A stretch of 64,000 bases of DNA from Pseudidiomarina atlantica (GCF_000753735.1 NZ_JPIN01000008.1:124001-188000); one strand, 5' to 3'. Counted from the stretch's first letter, positions 17,903 through 28,050 are shown. A program made the numbers and translations. The notes: generated from the letters alone by a model not told the origin.

Positions 17903-18945
17903 AGTTCGCCATTAAAATCTTTCATAAAAATTTGCCAGGTGGCCATAAATAACGCGGCCACCAATGGCCCAATAACGAATCCATTGATGCCAAATAACGA
18001 GATACCACCAATAGTTGAGAACAGCACCACATAGTCCGGCAGTTTGGTATCACGGCCCACCAAAATTGGGCGCAGCACGTTATCGGCCAAGCCAATGACG
18101 ATGGCGCCATAGCCGAGCAGTACGGTTGCACTTATCCACGAACCTGTCGCGTACAAATAGATACAGACAGGGAACCAAATAATCGCAGCGCCTACAGCAG
18201 GAATCAGTGATAAGAAGGCCATCACCACCCCCCACAACAACGGCCCAGGAATATCTAATATCCAGAAAATAATGCCCCCCAACGTACCCTGCACAATAGC
18301 AACCACAAGATTGCCTTTGACCGTTGCCCGGGTTACTTCAGCGAATTTCTGGAACAAGGCATGCTCACGTTCATCACCTAATGGTAGAGCTTTAACAATC
18401 AGTTGAATCAAATGGCTGCCGTCGCGCAGTAAGAAGAACGTAAGATACATCATGAGCGCGAGACTAATCAGGAAGCTAAAGGTGTTCTGGCCAATGGAAA
18501 AAGTCTCTTTTGCTAGAAACTGCGTTGCAGCTACCAGACTTTGCGAGATGCGTTCCTTTAAATTATTAGTGTCAATGCCAAATTCGACTAACAGCTGGTC
18601 AAGCCATGGAAAAGCTTCGCGCAACTGTTGCAGTATCTGCCGAGGGTCAATTTCACCGGCTTCAACGCGTTGGTAGAACTGCACGCCCTCGCTGACAAAC
18701 GCCATACTCAAGAAAATAACGGGAATCACCACAATCGCCATACAGGTAAGCAGCGTGATAGCTGCTGCAGTATTAGGTTTTTCGCCGATCTTCCCAAGCA
18801 CCCAGCGATGCATAGGCGCAAAAATAACGGTCACCGCACAAGCCCAAAAGATAGCGCCCCAGAACGGCTCTAAGATGAAACCAAATGCGATGCTGACCAG
18901 TATCAATAAGATTAAAAACGAGCGCTGCTCCAATTTATCGCGCAT
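17899..18945 (-). CDS. AI-2E family (PerM/YdiK-like) transporter
   Basis: Integral membrane protein of 348 residues with about eight hydrophobic segments and a central soluble stretch, typical of the AI-2E exporter-like family (PerM, YdiK, TqsA). The C-terminal family stretch LADNVLRPILVGRDTKLPDYVVL, split across the membrane core, and IGPLVAALFMATW are recognisable. Substrates of most members are unknown. Some export autoinducer-2 and others act as sodium/proton antiporters. It converges on cfa with a four-base stop overlap. Confidence 0.85.
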   Translation of the reverse strand: MRDKLEQRSFLILLILVSIAFGFILEPFWGAIFWACAVTVIFAPMHRWVLGKIGEKPNTAAAITLLTCMAIVVIPVIFLSMAFVSEGVQFYQRVEAGEIDPRQILQQLREAFPWLDQLLVEFGIDTNNLKERISQSLVAATQFLAKETFSIGQNTFSFLISLALMMYLTFFLLRDGSHLIQLIVKALPLGDEREHALFQKFAEVTRATVKGNLVVAIVQGTLGGIIFWILDIPGPLLWGVVMAFLSLIPAVGAAIIWFPVCIYLYATGSWISATVLLGYGAIVIGLADNVLRPILVGRDTKLPDYVVLFSTIGGISLFGINGFVIGPLVAALFMATWQIFMKDFNGEL

Positions 18946-19027
18946 GAGTTTTCCTTTTGGTTATTTTTCTATTTATAGTAGACAGCAAAACAGTATAGTG
19001 ACAGTAAGCACAACACGGAACAACACT

Positions 19028-19522
19028 ATGAAAACAATAACTGACCATTTAGCGGGTTATGCCGCTTACCATCGCGACCGCCGTAATATTGCCACCCATT
19101 TGGTGGGTATTCCGATGATTGTCATCGCACTACAAATTCTACTCTCTCGCCCGTTGTGGGAAATGGGTGCATGGTTTATCACGCCAGCACTAGTGGTCGC
19201 CATTTTAGCAGCAGTGTTTTATCTGGCATTGGACCGTCCACTCGGTCTTTTAATGGCGATTTTATTAGCCTTAACCGTATTGCTTGGCAATCAAGTAGCC
19301 GCTCTTTCGACCGCTGTTTGGCTGAGCTGGGGCATCGGTCTATTTGTCGTAGGTTGGGTATTTCAATTCATCGGGCATTATTACGAGGGCAAAAAGCCTG
19401 CGTTTGTCGACGACATTATGGGACTTGCCGTTGGACCTTTGTTCGTGGTTGCGGAAGTTGTCTTTATGCTCGGCCTAAAACGTGATTTACACCAAGCCAT
19501 CGAGGCGCGATTTCAACAATGA
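19028..19522 (+). CDS. Mpo1/YGL010w-like (DUF962) membrane protein
   Basis: Membrane protein of 164 residues with about four hydrophobic helices. The N-terminal MKTITDHLAGYAAYHRDRRN and HLVGIPM and the later QFIGHYYEGKKPAFVDD match the Mpo1-like (DUF962) family. In yeast Mpo1 is an iron-dependent dioxygenase in 2-hydroxy fatty acid alpha-oxidation; its conserved histidines (His in AAYHRD, THLVG, IGHYYE) are present. The longer open frame from 18755 overlaps the divergent gene and is rejected. It shares an ATGA start/stop overlap with the hydrolase gene. Confidence 0.8.
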   Translation: MKTITDHLAGYAAYHRDRRNIATHLVGIPMIVIALQILLSRPLWEMGAWFITPALVVAILAAVFYLALDRPLGLLMAILLALTVLLGNQVAALSTAVWLSWGIGLFVVGWVFQFIGHYYEGKKPAFVDDIMGLAVGPLFVVAEVVFMLGLKRDLHQAIEARFQQ

Positions 19523-20343
19523 AGTTCAATTTCACTAGTTTAATTGCGGCAGCTCTGCTCACCGCCCCAACTGTTGCTAACGAACTCGTCAGTCCCAATG
19601 TGAGCTATAACAGCGTCACCGAATTGTCGGTCTCGGAGCACTACACTACCTTCACTTACGGTGATGACCCGTTACAGTTCGTCGAGCATTGGCCAGCCGT
19701 CAATGCCGATGCAATGGCGCCTTTAGTCGTTTTCATTCATGGCGGTTGCTGGCTCAACGCCTACGACATCGCCCATACGCGACCAGCAGCGCAGGCACTC
19801 GCCCAAGCAGGCTATGAAGTTGCGAGCATCGAGTACCGGCGTACCGGTGACGAAGGCGGCGGTTGGCCGGGTACCTTTAAAGATATTTTCCAAGCACTGC
19901 TGGTGACCTTGACGCGACCAACGTTGCAAGCGAGCGAACGTGAAGTGGTGGTAATGGGGCACAGCGCTGGTGGACATTTAGCCATTCTTGCTGGACAGGC
20001 CCTCGCAAAAGAGGTTGACCACGTTGTTGGGCTTGCAGCCATTACTGACTTGACCTCTTATGCAGCCGGTGAATCGGGTTGTGAGCAGGCGGCGGCGAGC
20101 TTTATGGCAAACGCTGAAGCCGCAGATTGGCAACAAGCCGACCCCGCACAGCAAGAGTTTTCCGTAGCTATCACCTTGTTACAAGGCACTGCCGATAGCA
20201 TTGTACCGCTACGACAAGCTGAAGCCTTGGCTGACCAAGCCGAGATCGTTACCGTGCAGGACGCCGGACATTTCGATTGGGTGCATCCACATTCACACGC
20301 TTGGCAACGTCTTCTCCAAACTCTTGAGCAGTTAACGTTATGA
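19519..20343 (+). CDS. exported alpha/beta-hydrolase, kynurenine-formamidase-like
   Basis: Alpha/beta-hydrolase of 274 residues with an N-terminal signal peptide (about 1-20, cleaved after TVA). The oxyanion motif HGGCW (74-78) and the nucleophile elbow GHSAGGHLA with Ser149 are characteristic of eukaryotic-type kynurenine formamidases and related esterases. GTADSIVPL and GHFDWVHP supply the acid and histidine. The gene overlaps kynureninase by four bases (ATGA), which supports N-formylkynurenine as substrate. An exported formamidase is unusual because the pathway is normally cytoplasmic, so an unrelated secreted esterase remains possible. Confidence 0.75.
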   Translation: MKFNFTSLIAAALLTAPTVANELVSPNVSYNSVTELSVSEHYTTFTYGDDPLQFVEHWPAVNADAMAPLVVFIHGGCWLNAYDIAHTRPAAQALAQAGYEVASIEYRRTGDEGGGWPGTFKDIFQALLVTLTRPTLQASEREVVVMGHSAGGHLAILAGQALAKEVDHVVGLAAITDLTSYAAGESGCEQAAASFMANAEAADWQQADPAQQEFSVAITLLQGTADSIVPLRQAEALADQAEIVTVQDAGHFDWVHPHSHAWQRLLQTLEQLTL

Positions 20344-21608
20344 GTACCATTGATTTTAGCGCGCTGGATGCATTAGACCAGCGCGACCCTTTGGCTGACA
20401 AACGCCAACTTTTCGTCATTCCTGAAGATACTGTTTATTTAGACGGAAACTCGTTAGGACTGTTAACCCATGCGACCCAACAACGCGTGGCTGAAGTGAC
20501 GCGCCAGCAATGGGGTCAAGATGCCATCAGTAGTTGGAATAAACACCAATGGGTCCACTTACCGCGCCTCGTTGGCGATAAACTGGCGCCCATTATTGGT
20601 GCAGCAACAGGTCAGGTGATCTGTTGTGACTCGATTTCAGTGAATCTGTTCAAAGCCCTTAGCGCGGCGTTGCACCTGCAACGCCAGCGTGGCGAACAGC
20701 AGCGTACTAAAGTCATCTCGACGCGCGATAACTTCCCCACCGACTTGTACATGGTGCAAGGACTGGAACAGCTACTCGGCGCGCAACACTGCCATTTGCA
20801 AATGGTCGAAGAAGCTGACTTACTAACCGCTGCGGAGGATCTGTTTGATGCTGAAACCGCCATCTTGTTAGTGACCGAAGTGAATTTTCGTAGCGGTCGG
20901 CGGTTGCCAGTCGCGGAGCTTATCCGTAAAGCCCATGCCGCAGGCGTGTTGGTCATCGTCGATTTAGCGCACAGTGCGGGGGCTATGCCGGTACGACTCG
21001 ACGAATGGCAAGCCGATTTTGCGGTGGGCTGCACCTACAAGTATTTGAATGGTGGACCCGGTGCGCCGGCGTTTGTTTATGTTGCGCAACGGCATCTCGG
21101 TCAGTTTGTGCAGCCGCTTGCCGGTTGGTTTGGTCATGCCCAGCCGTTTGCCTTTGAGCCACGCTATGAGCCTGCGCCAGGCATCGAAATCATGCTCAGT
21201 GGCACGCCATCAGTACTGGCAATGGCAGCAGTAGATAGCGCGCTAGACGCCTTTGCAGGGGTCGACTTGGCTGTGGTTCGGGAAAAGTCGCTCGCGCTTG
21301 CCGAGGCGTTTTTGCAGCAATTGGCAGCAAGTGGCCTTGCCACCGAATTCGAATGCATTTCGCCTGCGGCAGCAGAACGCGGGAGTCAATTAAGCTTTGC
21401 TCATCCGCAAGCTTACGCGATATGCCAAGCACTGATTGACGCGAAAGTCGTTGCCGACTTTCGCGCCCCGCATTATTTACGGGTAGGATTCACGCCGCTG
21501 TACACGAGCTTCCGTGATATCGGTGTGGCGGTCGAGCAGCTAACCCACATCATGCGTGAGCAAACATACTTGCAACCGCAGTATCAAAAACGCCATGCGG
21601 TGACTTAA
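20340..21608 (+). CDS. kynU: kynureninase
   Basis: Cytoplasmic PLP enzyme of 422 residues that cleaves kynurenine to anthranilate and alanine. The PLP lysine is Lys234 in CTYKYLNGGPGAPAF, with the PLP-contacting aspartate in VIVDLAHSAGAMPV. The N-terminal YLDGNSLG and the mid-region TEVNFRSGR are family motifs. Length matches bacterial KynU (about 416). The start overlaps the stop of the formamidase-like hydrolase. No tryptophan 2,3-dioxygenase gene is in the window. It converges with the universal stress protein, sharing four bases. Confidence 0.93.
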   Translation: MSTIDFSALDALDQRDPLADKRQLFVIPEDTVYLDGNSLGLLTHATQQRVAEVTRQQWGQDAISSWNKHQWVHLPRLVGDKLAPIIGAATGQVICCDSISVNLFKALSAALHLQRQRGEQQRTKVISTRDNFPTDLYMVQGLEQLLGAQHCHLQMVEEADLLTAAEDLFDAETAILLVTEVNFRSGRRLPVAELIRKAHAAGVLVIVDLAHSAGAMPVRLDEWQADFAVGCTYKYLNGGPGAPAFVYVAQRHLGQFVQPLAGWFGHAQPFAFEPRYEPAPGIEIMLSGTPSVLAMAAVDSALDAFAGVDLAVVREKSLALAEAFLQQLAASGLATEFECISPAAAERGSQLSFAHPQAYAICQALIDAKVVADFRAPHYLRVGFTPLYTSFRDIGVAVEQLTHIMREQTYLQPQYQKRHAVT

Positions 21609-22456
21609 CGCAACACCAATACTGGCGTCGAGCTCTCTTGTAACATGCGCATGGTGGTGCTACCGACTAAGAACTGGCGAATGCGTGAGTGACCAAAGGC
21701 GCCCATCACCATAATGTCAATGCCCTGCTCGGTTTGATAACGATGCAGCGCTTGTTCAACGTCGCCGGAAAGTAAAGCCGTTGTTACTTCGTGGCCGCCT
21801 TGCTGCAGCTGACGTGCCGCCCAATCGAGGCGCTCACGATTATCAGCGGTATCGGCATCGACCATCACCACATGCAGCGGCATGCCCTTAAACATCGGGC
21901 TCTGTGCCAAGAGTTCAATGCCTTTTTTGGTCGTAGTGCTGCCATCGAAAGCCAGCATTGCACTTTTCGGTTCACTGAAGCTATCCGGCGTCAACAATAA
22001 CGGCCGATGCACTGTGCGGATAACAGTTTCCAAGTGACTTCCTACTTTGTGCAGTTGATTCACTGAATCTTCACCATGCAAACCTAGCACCGCCAGCCGC
22101 ACATCTTCTTCCATGTCGAGCAGCGTGGTCGCTAACTCACCATGGCGCTGACGCTGATGCACAGTTTCCACGCCCAGTTGCTGAATCTTCTCGGCCGCTT
22201 GCTCGAGCACCATGTGGCCGTGTTTAAGTGCAATTTTCGCGCGTTGCTCATCAAGCTCGGCAAGCTGTTCGAGCAAATGCTCACGCGTGCCTAAGCCGAT
22301 ATTGCCAGTGACATCGGTGCTTGCTGCCAATGAGTTGTCCTCAAGCACGTGCAGCAACATTAACGGCGCGCTAAGTTGCTTCGCGGCCCAAGCTGAATAG
22401 TCGCATACCGCTGTGTTTGCGGTGGCAGCCTCGATACATCCAATCACGTATGACAT
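21605..22456 (-). CDS. tandem universal stress protein
   Basis: Cytoplasmic UspA-type protein of 283 residues with two tandem Usp domains (about 1-145 and 150-283). The second domain carries the ATP-binding pattern GAFGHSRIRQFLVGST (G-2x-G-9x-G-S). The first domain has a looser version (GLHGEDSVNQLHKVGS). It is 21 bases downstream of the SulP transporter on the same strand, so the two form an operon. Similar SulP-Usp pairs suggest stress or energy-linked control of anion uptake, which is inference. Confidence 0.9.
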   Translation of the reverse strand: MSYVIGCIEAATANTAVCDYSAWAAKQLSAPLMLLHVLEDNSLAASTDVTGNIGLGTREHLLEQLAELDEQRAKIALKHGHMVLEQAAEKIQQLGVETVHQRQRHGELATTLLDMEEDVRLAVLGLHGEDSVNQLHKVGSHLETVIRTVHRPLLLTPDSFSEPKSAMLAFDGSTTTKKGIELLAQSPMFKGMPLHVVMVDADTADNRERLDWAARQLQQGGHEVTTALLSGDVEQALHRYQTEQGIDIMVMGAFGHSRIRQFLVGSTTMRMLQESSTPVLVLR

Positions 22457-22477
22457 GTGTTTCTCCTCAGCTAAGGC

Positions 22478-23968
22478 CTAGTGGCCGCCCATAATTTGAT
22501 CGGCAGCACCAGGTTTGTCGTGCACACCAAAACGATCAACGATAGTGGCACTTGCTTCGTTTAAGCCAATGACTTCAACTTCGGCACCGTCGCGACGGAA
22601 TTTTAAAACCACTTTGTCGAGTGCTCCGACGGCAGTGATATCCCAGAAGTGCGCTTTAGTTAAGTCAATCACCACTTTATCGAGAGCTTCTTTAAAGTCA
22701 AAAGAAGCGACAAACTTGTCAGCTGAACTAAAGAAAACTTGGCCAATCACTTGATAGTGACGCTCCGTACCGGCGTCATTAATAGTCGAGCCAACATGCA
22801 TAAAGTGGCCAATTTTGTTGGCGAAGAACATAGCTGCAAGCAGCACCCCTACCCCTACGCCAATGGCGAGGTTGTGCGTTGCTACCACGACCACCACAGT
22901 AGTGACCATCACAATGTTGGTCGACAGCGGATGTTTACGCATTTGTCGCAACGAATCCCAACTAAAAGTACCAATCGACACCATGATCATAACCGCTACC
23001 AGCGCCGCCATTGGGATTTGCTTGAGCCACTCGTCAAGTAACACGATCATTACCATTAAGAACACGCCTGCAACGAGCGTCGACAAACGTCCCCGACCGC
23101 CAGACTTTACGTTGATCACCGACTGACCAATCATGGCACAACCCGCCATACCGCCAAACAAGCCAGCACCGATATTGGCAATACCTTGGCCGCGACATTC
23201 GCGGTTTTTATCACTGGTAGTGTCGGTGAGATCGTCAACGATAGTGGCGGTCATCATGGATTCCAGCAAGCCAACGACCGCAAGCCCCATCGAGTAGGGG
23301 AAAATAATCATCAGCGTATCGAGATTCAAGGGTACCTCTGGCCACAAGAATATCGGTAGGGTATCAGGTAAGTCGCCCATATCGCCGACGGTGCGGATAT
23401 CAATATTGAAGGTAATGGCGACTGCGGTCAGACCGATAATGCAGACCAATGGTGACGGCAACAACTTGCCAATTTTCGGAACATAGGGGAACAGATAAAT
23501 GATCCCTAAACCGACAGCAGTCATGGCATACACATGCCACGTCACATTGGTGAGCTCAGGTAACTGTGCCATAAAAATCAAGATCGCGAGTGCGTTGACG
23601 AAACCGGTGACGACCGAACGCGACACAAAGCGCATCAAATCACCGAGCTTAAGTACACCCATAATAATTTGCAGGACACCGGTGAGCAGCGTGGCGGCGA
23701 GTAAGTACTCAAGCCCATGCTCTTTGACCAGCGTCACCATCAACAGCGCCATTGCGCCAGTTGCTGCTGAGATCATGCCAGGACGACCACCGACAAAGGC
23801 GATGATGACCGCAATACAGAAAGAAGCGTACAAACCGACTTTCGGGTCAACACCGGCGATAATCGAAAATGCAATCGCTTCAGGAATAAGCGCCAGCGCC
23901 ACTACGATACCTGCGAGCACATCGCCGCGGATATTCGCTAGCCACTGACTACGAATGGTATTCATCAT
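22478..23968 (-). CDS. SulP/SLC26-family anion transporter with STAS domain
   Basis: Inner-membrane transporter of 496 residues. The first 380 or so residues are a SulP core of many membrane helices (starting [20 protein letters not shown], then KVGLYASF and AATGAMALL). A C-terminal STAS domain follows from about 395 ([19 protein letters not shown] to [10 protein letters not shown]). The family carries sulfate, bicarbonate or other anions; bicarbonate is possible, since a carbonic anhydrase candidate lies nearby but not adjacent. Two ATGs sit in tandem at the start (23968 and 23965) and I cannot choose between them. Confidence 0.9.
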   Translation of the reverse strand: MMNTIRSQWLANIRGDVLAGIVVALALIPEAIAFSIIAGVDPKVGLYASFCIAVIIAFVGGRPGMISAATGAMALLMVTLVKEHGLEYLLAATLLTGVLQIIMGVLKLGDLMRFVSRSVVTGFVNALAILIFMAQLPELTNVTWHVYAMTAVGLGIIYLFPYVPKIGKLLPSPLVCIIGLTAVAITFNIDIRTVGDMGDLPDTLPIFLWPEVPLNLDTLMIIFPYSMGLAVVGLLESMMTATIVDDLTDTTSDKNRECRGQGIANIGAGLFGGMAGCAMIGQSVINVKSGGRGRLSTLVAGVFLMVMIVLLDEWLKQIPMAALVAVMIMVSIGTFSWDSLRQMRKHPLSTNIVMVTTVVVVVATHNLAIGVGVGVLLAAMFFANKIGHFMHVGSTINDAGTERHYQVIGQVFFSSADKFVASFDFKEALDKVVIDLTKAHFWDITAVGALDKVVLKFRRDGAEVEVIGLNEASATIVDRFGVHDKPGAADQIMGGH

Positions 23969-24094
23969 GTTTTAATTCACTTTTTAGAGTTAAACGTTTA
24001 TCTCTGAACGAGATCAGTCAAGCGTGCCGACTCTTGAAGAGGCAGCAAGAATAGGTGGGATTGTACGTCTAGGGTGGCGTAAGTTCTTTCATAA

Positions 24095-24119
24095 GGCGCG
24101 CATCATACAGAAATGCGCC
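24095..24119 (-). terminator. weak hairpin downstream of ndh
   Basis: On the minus strand GGCGCAT pairs with ATGCGCGCC across a nine-base loop with a bulge, 20 bases after the ndh stop codon. The following T-run is poor, so this is only a possible terminator. Confidence 0.3.
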
Positions 24120-24138
24120 GAGGTCGGCAACTTAGCTA

Positions 24139-25461
24139 CTAATGAAGTTTCAAACGCGGACGTAAGCGGCGATTGATCACCTGCGCCAGAATATACAGCA
24201 GCGTTTTAAAATAACCATGCACCGCCACCTGATGCATTCGATAAAGCGACTTGTACATCACACGCGCTAGAAATCCCTCTACTTTCATTGAGCCTTTACT
24301 GAGACTCCCCATGAGGCTACCCACGGCCGAGTAACTTGATAACGAAACCAACGAACCGTGATCGCGGTAAACAAAAGCAGCGATTGGCTTGCCCTTGCGT
24401 TGTTGCTCTATCGCTCGATAAATGTGTGACGCCATTTGGTGTGCAGCTTGCGCTCGCGGCGGAACACGCGAACCATCGGCTTGCGTAACCGCAGCGCAGT
24501 CGCCGAGCACAAATACATTGTCATACGTTGATGTTTGTAGGGTTTCGCGGGCGATAATTTGATTATTGCGATTGTTTTCGAACCCGGTTAACTCCGCCAG
24601 AAACGGGGGCGCCTTTACACCTGCTGCCCATACCTTGATTGGCGCATGAATCGCTTCTCCAGATTTCGTATGCAGGGCTTTAGCATCAATTTCGGTCACC
24701 GCGGTTTGGGTTAAAATTCTTACCCCCAACTTTTCCAGTTCGTTGGCCGCAGAGCTGGCGATTCGCTCTGGTAAGGCCGGTAATATCCGCTCACCAGCCT
24801 CAATCAGGGTAATTTGCAATTGTTGCAGGGAAAAATCATCAAACCCATAAGCACGAATCAGTTCCGCCGACTTATGCAGCTCAGCCGCTAACTCGACTCC
24901 CGTCGCACCACCACCGACAATCGCTACGTGCAACGGCTCAGGATAACGTTTGGATTGCAGCGCCAGAAAAGTGTTCATCAAGGTGTGATGAAAACGTCGT
25001 GCCTGATGCACACTGTCAAGAAAATAACAATGTTGTGCCGCACCCAAGGTACCAAAATCGTTGGTCACCGAGCCAATCGCAAGCACTAAGGTGTCATAAT
25101 GAATCACTCGTTCAGCTACAAGCTCATTGCCCTGCTCGTCAGCTATTGCTTGTAATCGGATGCACTGTTGTGCCGGCTCTACGCCAATCAAATTACCGGG
25201 TTGAAAACGAAAACCAGCGGCTGCGGCCTGGACACGATAATCGACACCATCGACATCGGCATCGAGCGCGCCAGCGGCTACCTCGTGCAGTAAGGGCTTC
25301 CAGATATGGGTGAGATTTTTATCGACCAGAGTTATTTGCACATCGGTGTTGCGCCGATAACGCTTAGCGAGGCGAGAGGCCAATTCGAGACCACCCGCTC
25401 CGCCACCTACTACTACAATATGTTGGGATTCACTCAATCGCTTAGTTTCCGCGGCTTCCAC
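24139..25461 (-). CDS. ndh: type II NADH dehydrogenase (NDH-2)
   Basis: Membrane-associated FAD flavoprotein of 440 residues that passes electrons from NADH to quinone without pumping protons. The FAD-binding motif IVVVGGGAGGLELA is near the N-terminus, the NADH-binding motif VAIVGGGATGVELAAEL is in the middle, and VFVLGDCAAV follows. A C-terminal amphipathic region would hold it to the membrane. Length matches E. coli Ndh (434). The start is a GTG at 25461 that overlaps the upstream gene by 20 bases; a TTG eight codons later is possible. Confidence 0.88.
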   Translation of the reverse strand: MEAAETKRLSESQHIVVVGGGAGGLELASRLAKRYRRNTDVQITLVDKNLTHIWKPLLHEVAAGALDADVDGVDYRVQAAAAGFRFQPGNLIGVEPAQQCIRLQAIADEQGNELVAERVIHYDTLVLAIGSVTNDFGTLGAAQHCYFLDSVHQARRFHHTLMNTFLALQSKRYPEPLHVAIVGGGATGVELAAELHKSAELIRAYGFDDFSLQQLQITLIEAGERILPALPERIASSAANELEKLGVRILTQTAVTEIDAKALHTKSGEAIHAPIKVWAAGVKAPPFLAELTGFENNRNNQIIARETLQTSTYDNVFVLGDCAAVTQADGSRVPPRAQAAHQMASHIYRAIEQQRKGKPIAAFVYRDHGSLVSLSSYSAVGSLMGSLSKGSMKVEGFLARVMYKSLYRMHQVAVHGYFKTLLYILAQVINRRLRPRLKLH

Positions 25462-26359
25462 TTAGAACATCAGCTAGACTACTCTGTCCTGACTGCGGCT
25501 GCAAGACCGCACACGGGCTACCGGTATCGGCACAGCCGACACCTTGAATCCGTGAACCAATGGAACGATTGTCAAAACTACCTGAGGCATCGATTTGATC
25601 GATCAAACGGCCCAATTGGGTACGATAGAGGCTCGCATCAGCGGTTACGGTAATGCGTTCCATTGCTTGCTCTGCAGCTTGTAAGCGCTCACCTTGCTCA
25701 GATTGACCGAATTCAGTGATGGCAAGTTGCCGATTGATAGCTTTCAACTGTTTGCCTGCGTCGGCATGTCCAGTTCGCGCCAATCGCGCAAACAACGCGC
25801 CCGCCGCTGGTAAATCTTGCTCAACTACGGTGCCGGTTTGCTTTAACCGTGCCAGTGCATACATGGCACTCAAAAGATTCGCCTCGGCGGCTTCTTCTAA
25901 AAGAGGAATCGCGGCTTGCTGGTCGCTAGCGTCAGTGCTCGCGAGTAACTGCGTCGCTTTTTCATACTGCGCCGGTGCATAGCCTTTGTCTGCCGCACGG
26001 TCGAGCCATAGTTGCGCTTGCTCAGCACTTTGCTCGACCACAAAGCCACGACTATGCCAATCGGCGATCACGAACATCGCTAATGGATTACGACGACGGG
26101 TACCTTGCTCGATAAATTTTTTGGCCTTTTCTAAGTCTTGCTCTACCCCATCACCGCTGGCATAAGCAATGGCAACGACAGCTGCGGCATCGCCGCTACC
26201 TTTGCGAGCGTAGCGTTCGAGCTCGATCAATTCGCGTTCACAGTCGCCGCCTTGGCAAATGTTCACCCCTTCGGTTACGTCTGCTTGTGCAGACATTGGG
26301 CTAAGATACAGACCGGCGACCAACGCTGCTGCAATAAATGTAAGAGATGAACGAACCAT
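25442..26359 (-). CDS. exported Sel1-repeat protein
   Basis: Protein of 305 residues with a signal peptide (about 1-26, ending SAQA) and a series of Sel1-like helical repeats between about 50 and 215, such as AAVVAIAYASGDGVEQDLEK, AMFVIADWHSRGFVVEQSAE and SAMYALARLKQTGTVVEQD. Such repeats form solenoid scaffolds for protein-protein contacts. Two cysteine pairs near the ends (CQGGDC and CADTGSPC) may form disulfides. It overlaps the start of ndh by 20 bases. No enzymatic motif is seen and the partner is unknown. Confidence 0.8.
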   Translation of the reverse strand: MVRSSLTFIAAALVAGLYLSPMSAQADVTEGVNICQGGDCERELIELERYARKGSGDAAAVVAIAYASGDGVEQDLEKAKKFIEQGTRRRNPLAMFVIADWHSRGFVVEQSAEQAQLWLDRAADKGYAPAQYEKATQLLASTDASDQQAAIPLLEEAAEANLLSAMYALARLKQTGTVVEQDLPAAGALFARLARTGHADAGKQLKAINRQLAITEFGQSEQGERLQAAEQAMERITVTADASLYRTQLGRLIDQIDASGSFDNRSIGSRIQGVGCADTGSPCAVLQPQSGQSSLADVLSGSRGN

Positions 26360-26460
26360 TAAGCGGACTCCTTTAGATTTCCGACGCTATCACTACGCAA
26401 GAATTTAACATATGGGTCAATATCTCAACAGGATAGCGTGGTAACCATTTGTAAATGATG

Positions 26461-27873
26461 TTACATCATTTGTCCGAGCGGCATGCTTTGTCCATTCAAG
26501 TTCAACAAGCCTTTCGCCAGTTCAACGTCAAGTACGTAGGCATCACCTTCACTCTTCAATAAACCTTGGGTGGCGAATGAGTTGAGCATCATTGCTGCCT
26601 GTTGGGTGGCCATTTGTTCGAGCTGCTCAGCATCCATCTGCGCAGCTTGTCCATTGGCTTCAAGCATGGTGATGACATAGGTTTTCGCCAGCCACACGGC
26701 AAGTGGTTTAGCAATATCCATATGCGCCGTTGCTTGCATATTTTCCATGACAAATTGCTCATTTAACTGCGCAGGAACTTGTTCAAGTTCAGCCAGCCCC
26801 ATGCGCATCGATGCATTCATGGTGCCTTGCTCCATCGTGAAGCCCATATCACTGATAGCAAATTCCGGCTGCGCCATGAGCAATGCTTCTTTGTGGGTTT
26901 CAACCAAATTCGTCATCGCCTGCACCAGAACTTCAGGATCTTCCTCACCCACAGTGTCTTTAATCACGTCGAGGTAAGCATCGATAAATGGCTTACTGAT
27001 ATTATTGATTTCGGTGTGCGAACGTATCGCCGTTACTTCAATGCCACCGGCGACCACTTGCTCCGCGCCGTAGCCCATGTGGACGTGCGCCAAGCTACCG
27101 TCTTCACTAACTTGCAAGGCAATATCACTGGTCAGCTGGCTCATGGTAAAGAGTGATTCTTCAGCCGCCGAAACTTGTGTTTGACCAATGGTAAAGGTCA
27201 TATCCAATGGATAAAAATCGCCGGCAATCATGGTCCGTAAATCGGCGTTACCGACAGCTTCAATGACCATCGCATTGAGTTCGACCGCATAGGCATCGGC
27301 AATATTCATGGTCAATTGTTCGTAATTTCCCTGATACGCGAGCGTCTCCGATTGGTAACTACCGTCACCGCGGTATTCGCTCAGTGCAAAGTTTAACTCA
27401 GGGATTGCTTCGGTACTCGCCAAACGCGGGATATAATCTTGATACGTGGCGGTACCACCTAATGAAACAGTGCCTTGCTGCAAATAGAGTGGCTGTTGCT
27501 GATCCCACTCAACGTAAGCCTCTAACCCAGCACCGGAAACCTTTGCCTGCCAAGCGGCAAGCCCAGCGCTGAAACCATTATCGGTAAGCACAGGACCATG
27601 CTGAATCGATAAGTCAATGTCTGTCGCTACTGACTCTGCCGTCGGATCAGCAAGTAGCGTCGCCAGGTCGAGACCCACGCGGATGACTGCATTTGAACTA
27701 AACCAACCACGCTCAAAACTGACAACTTCAGCGCTGTAGCCCGGTTGCTCTTGATCAAACAGCTGCACGTATTCACGCACATTCGATTCGGCTTGCGAGC
27801 CAATAAAGTAGGGGCTGGCAAACAGTCCACCGATAACCACTACTGCGCCAATGGCGATTCCTTTTTTGCTCAT
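26461..27873 (-). CDS. YdgA-like DUF945 protein
   Basis: Protein of 470 residues with an N-terminal signal anchor (about 5-25) and a long soluble, probably periplasmic, remainder. The opening pattern GSQAESNVREYVQLFDQ, followed by VVSFERGWFSSNAVIRV, is typical of the YdgA/DUF945 family. Members occur widely in gammaproteobacteria and have no established biochemical role. The gene stands alone, about 100 bases from the Sel1-repeat gene. Confidence 0.82.
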   Translation of the reverse strand: MSKKGIAIGAVVVIGGLFASPYFIGSQAESNVREYVQLFDQEQPGYSAEVVSFERGWFSSNAVIRVGLDLATLLADPTAESVATDIDLSIQHGPVLTDNGFSAGLAAWQAKVSGAGLEAYVEWDQQQPLYLQQGTVSLGGTATYQDYIPRLASTEAIPELNFALSEYRGDGSYQSETLAYQGNYEQLTMNIADAYAVELNAMVIEAVGNADLRTMIAGDFYPLDMTFTIGQTQVSAAEESLFTMSQLTSDIALQVSEDGSLAHVHMGYGAEQVVAGGIEVTAIRSHTEINNISKPFIDAYLDVIKDTVGEEDPEVLVQAMTNLVETHKEALLMAQPEFAISDMGFTMEQGTMNASMRMGLAELEQVPAQLNEQFVMENMQATAHMDIAKPLAVWLAKTYVITMLEANGQAAQMDAEQLEQMATQQAAMMLNSFATQGLLKSEGDAYVLDVELAKGLLNLNGQSMPLGQMM

Positions 27874-28050
27874 TTTGTTTCGTTCCGTAGCTTGTTGTAA
27901 AAAGGTTATGCTAGCGTATCGAGCTTTATTATTCGAGGACTAAAGTGTAACGATTTCGCTTTTTTTAATGTTCTGTTCATCCTCTGCACAAGAACTATTC
28001 AGCTGCCATTCGTAAGCTATGCCGACACCATCAACGAGTGGAGTTCGATT

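Noticed and set aside
18755-19027. 91-residue N-terminal extension of the Mpo1-like protein
   Set aside because: It overlaps the divergent AI-2E-type gene, and the family start is MKTITDHLAGY.
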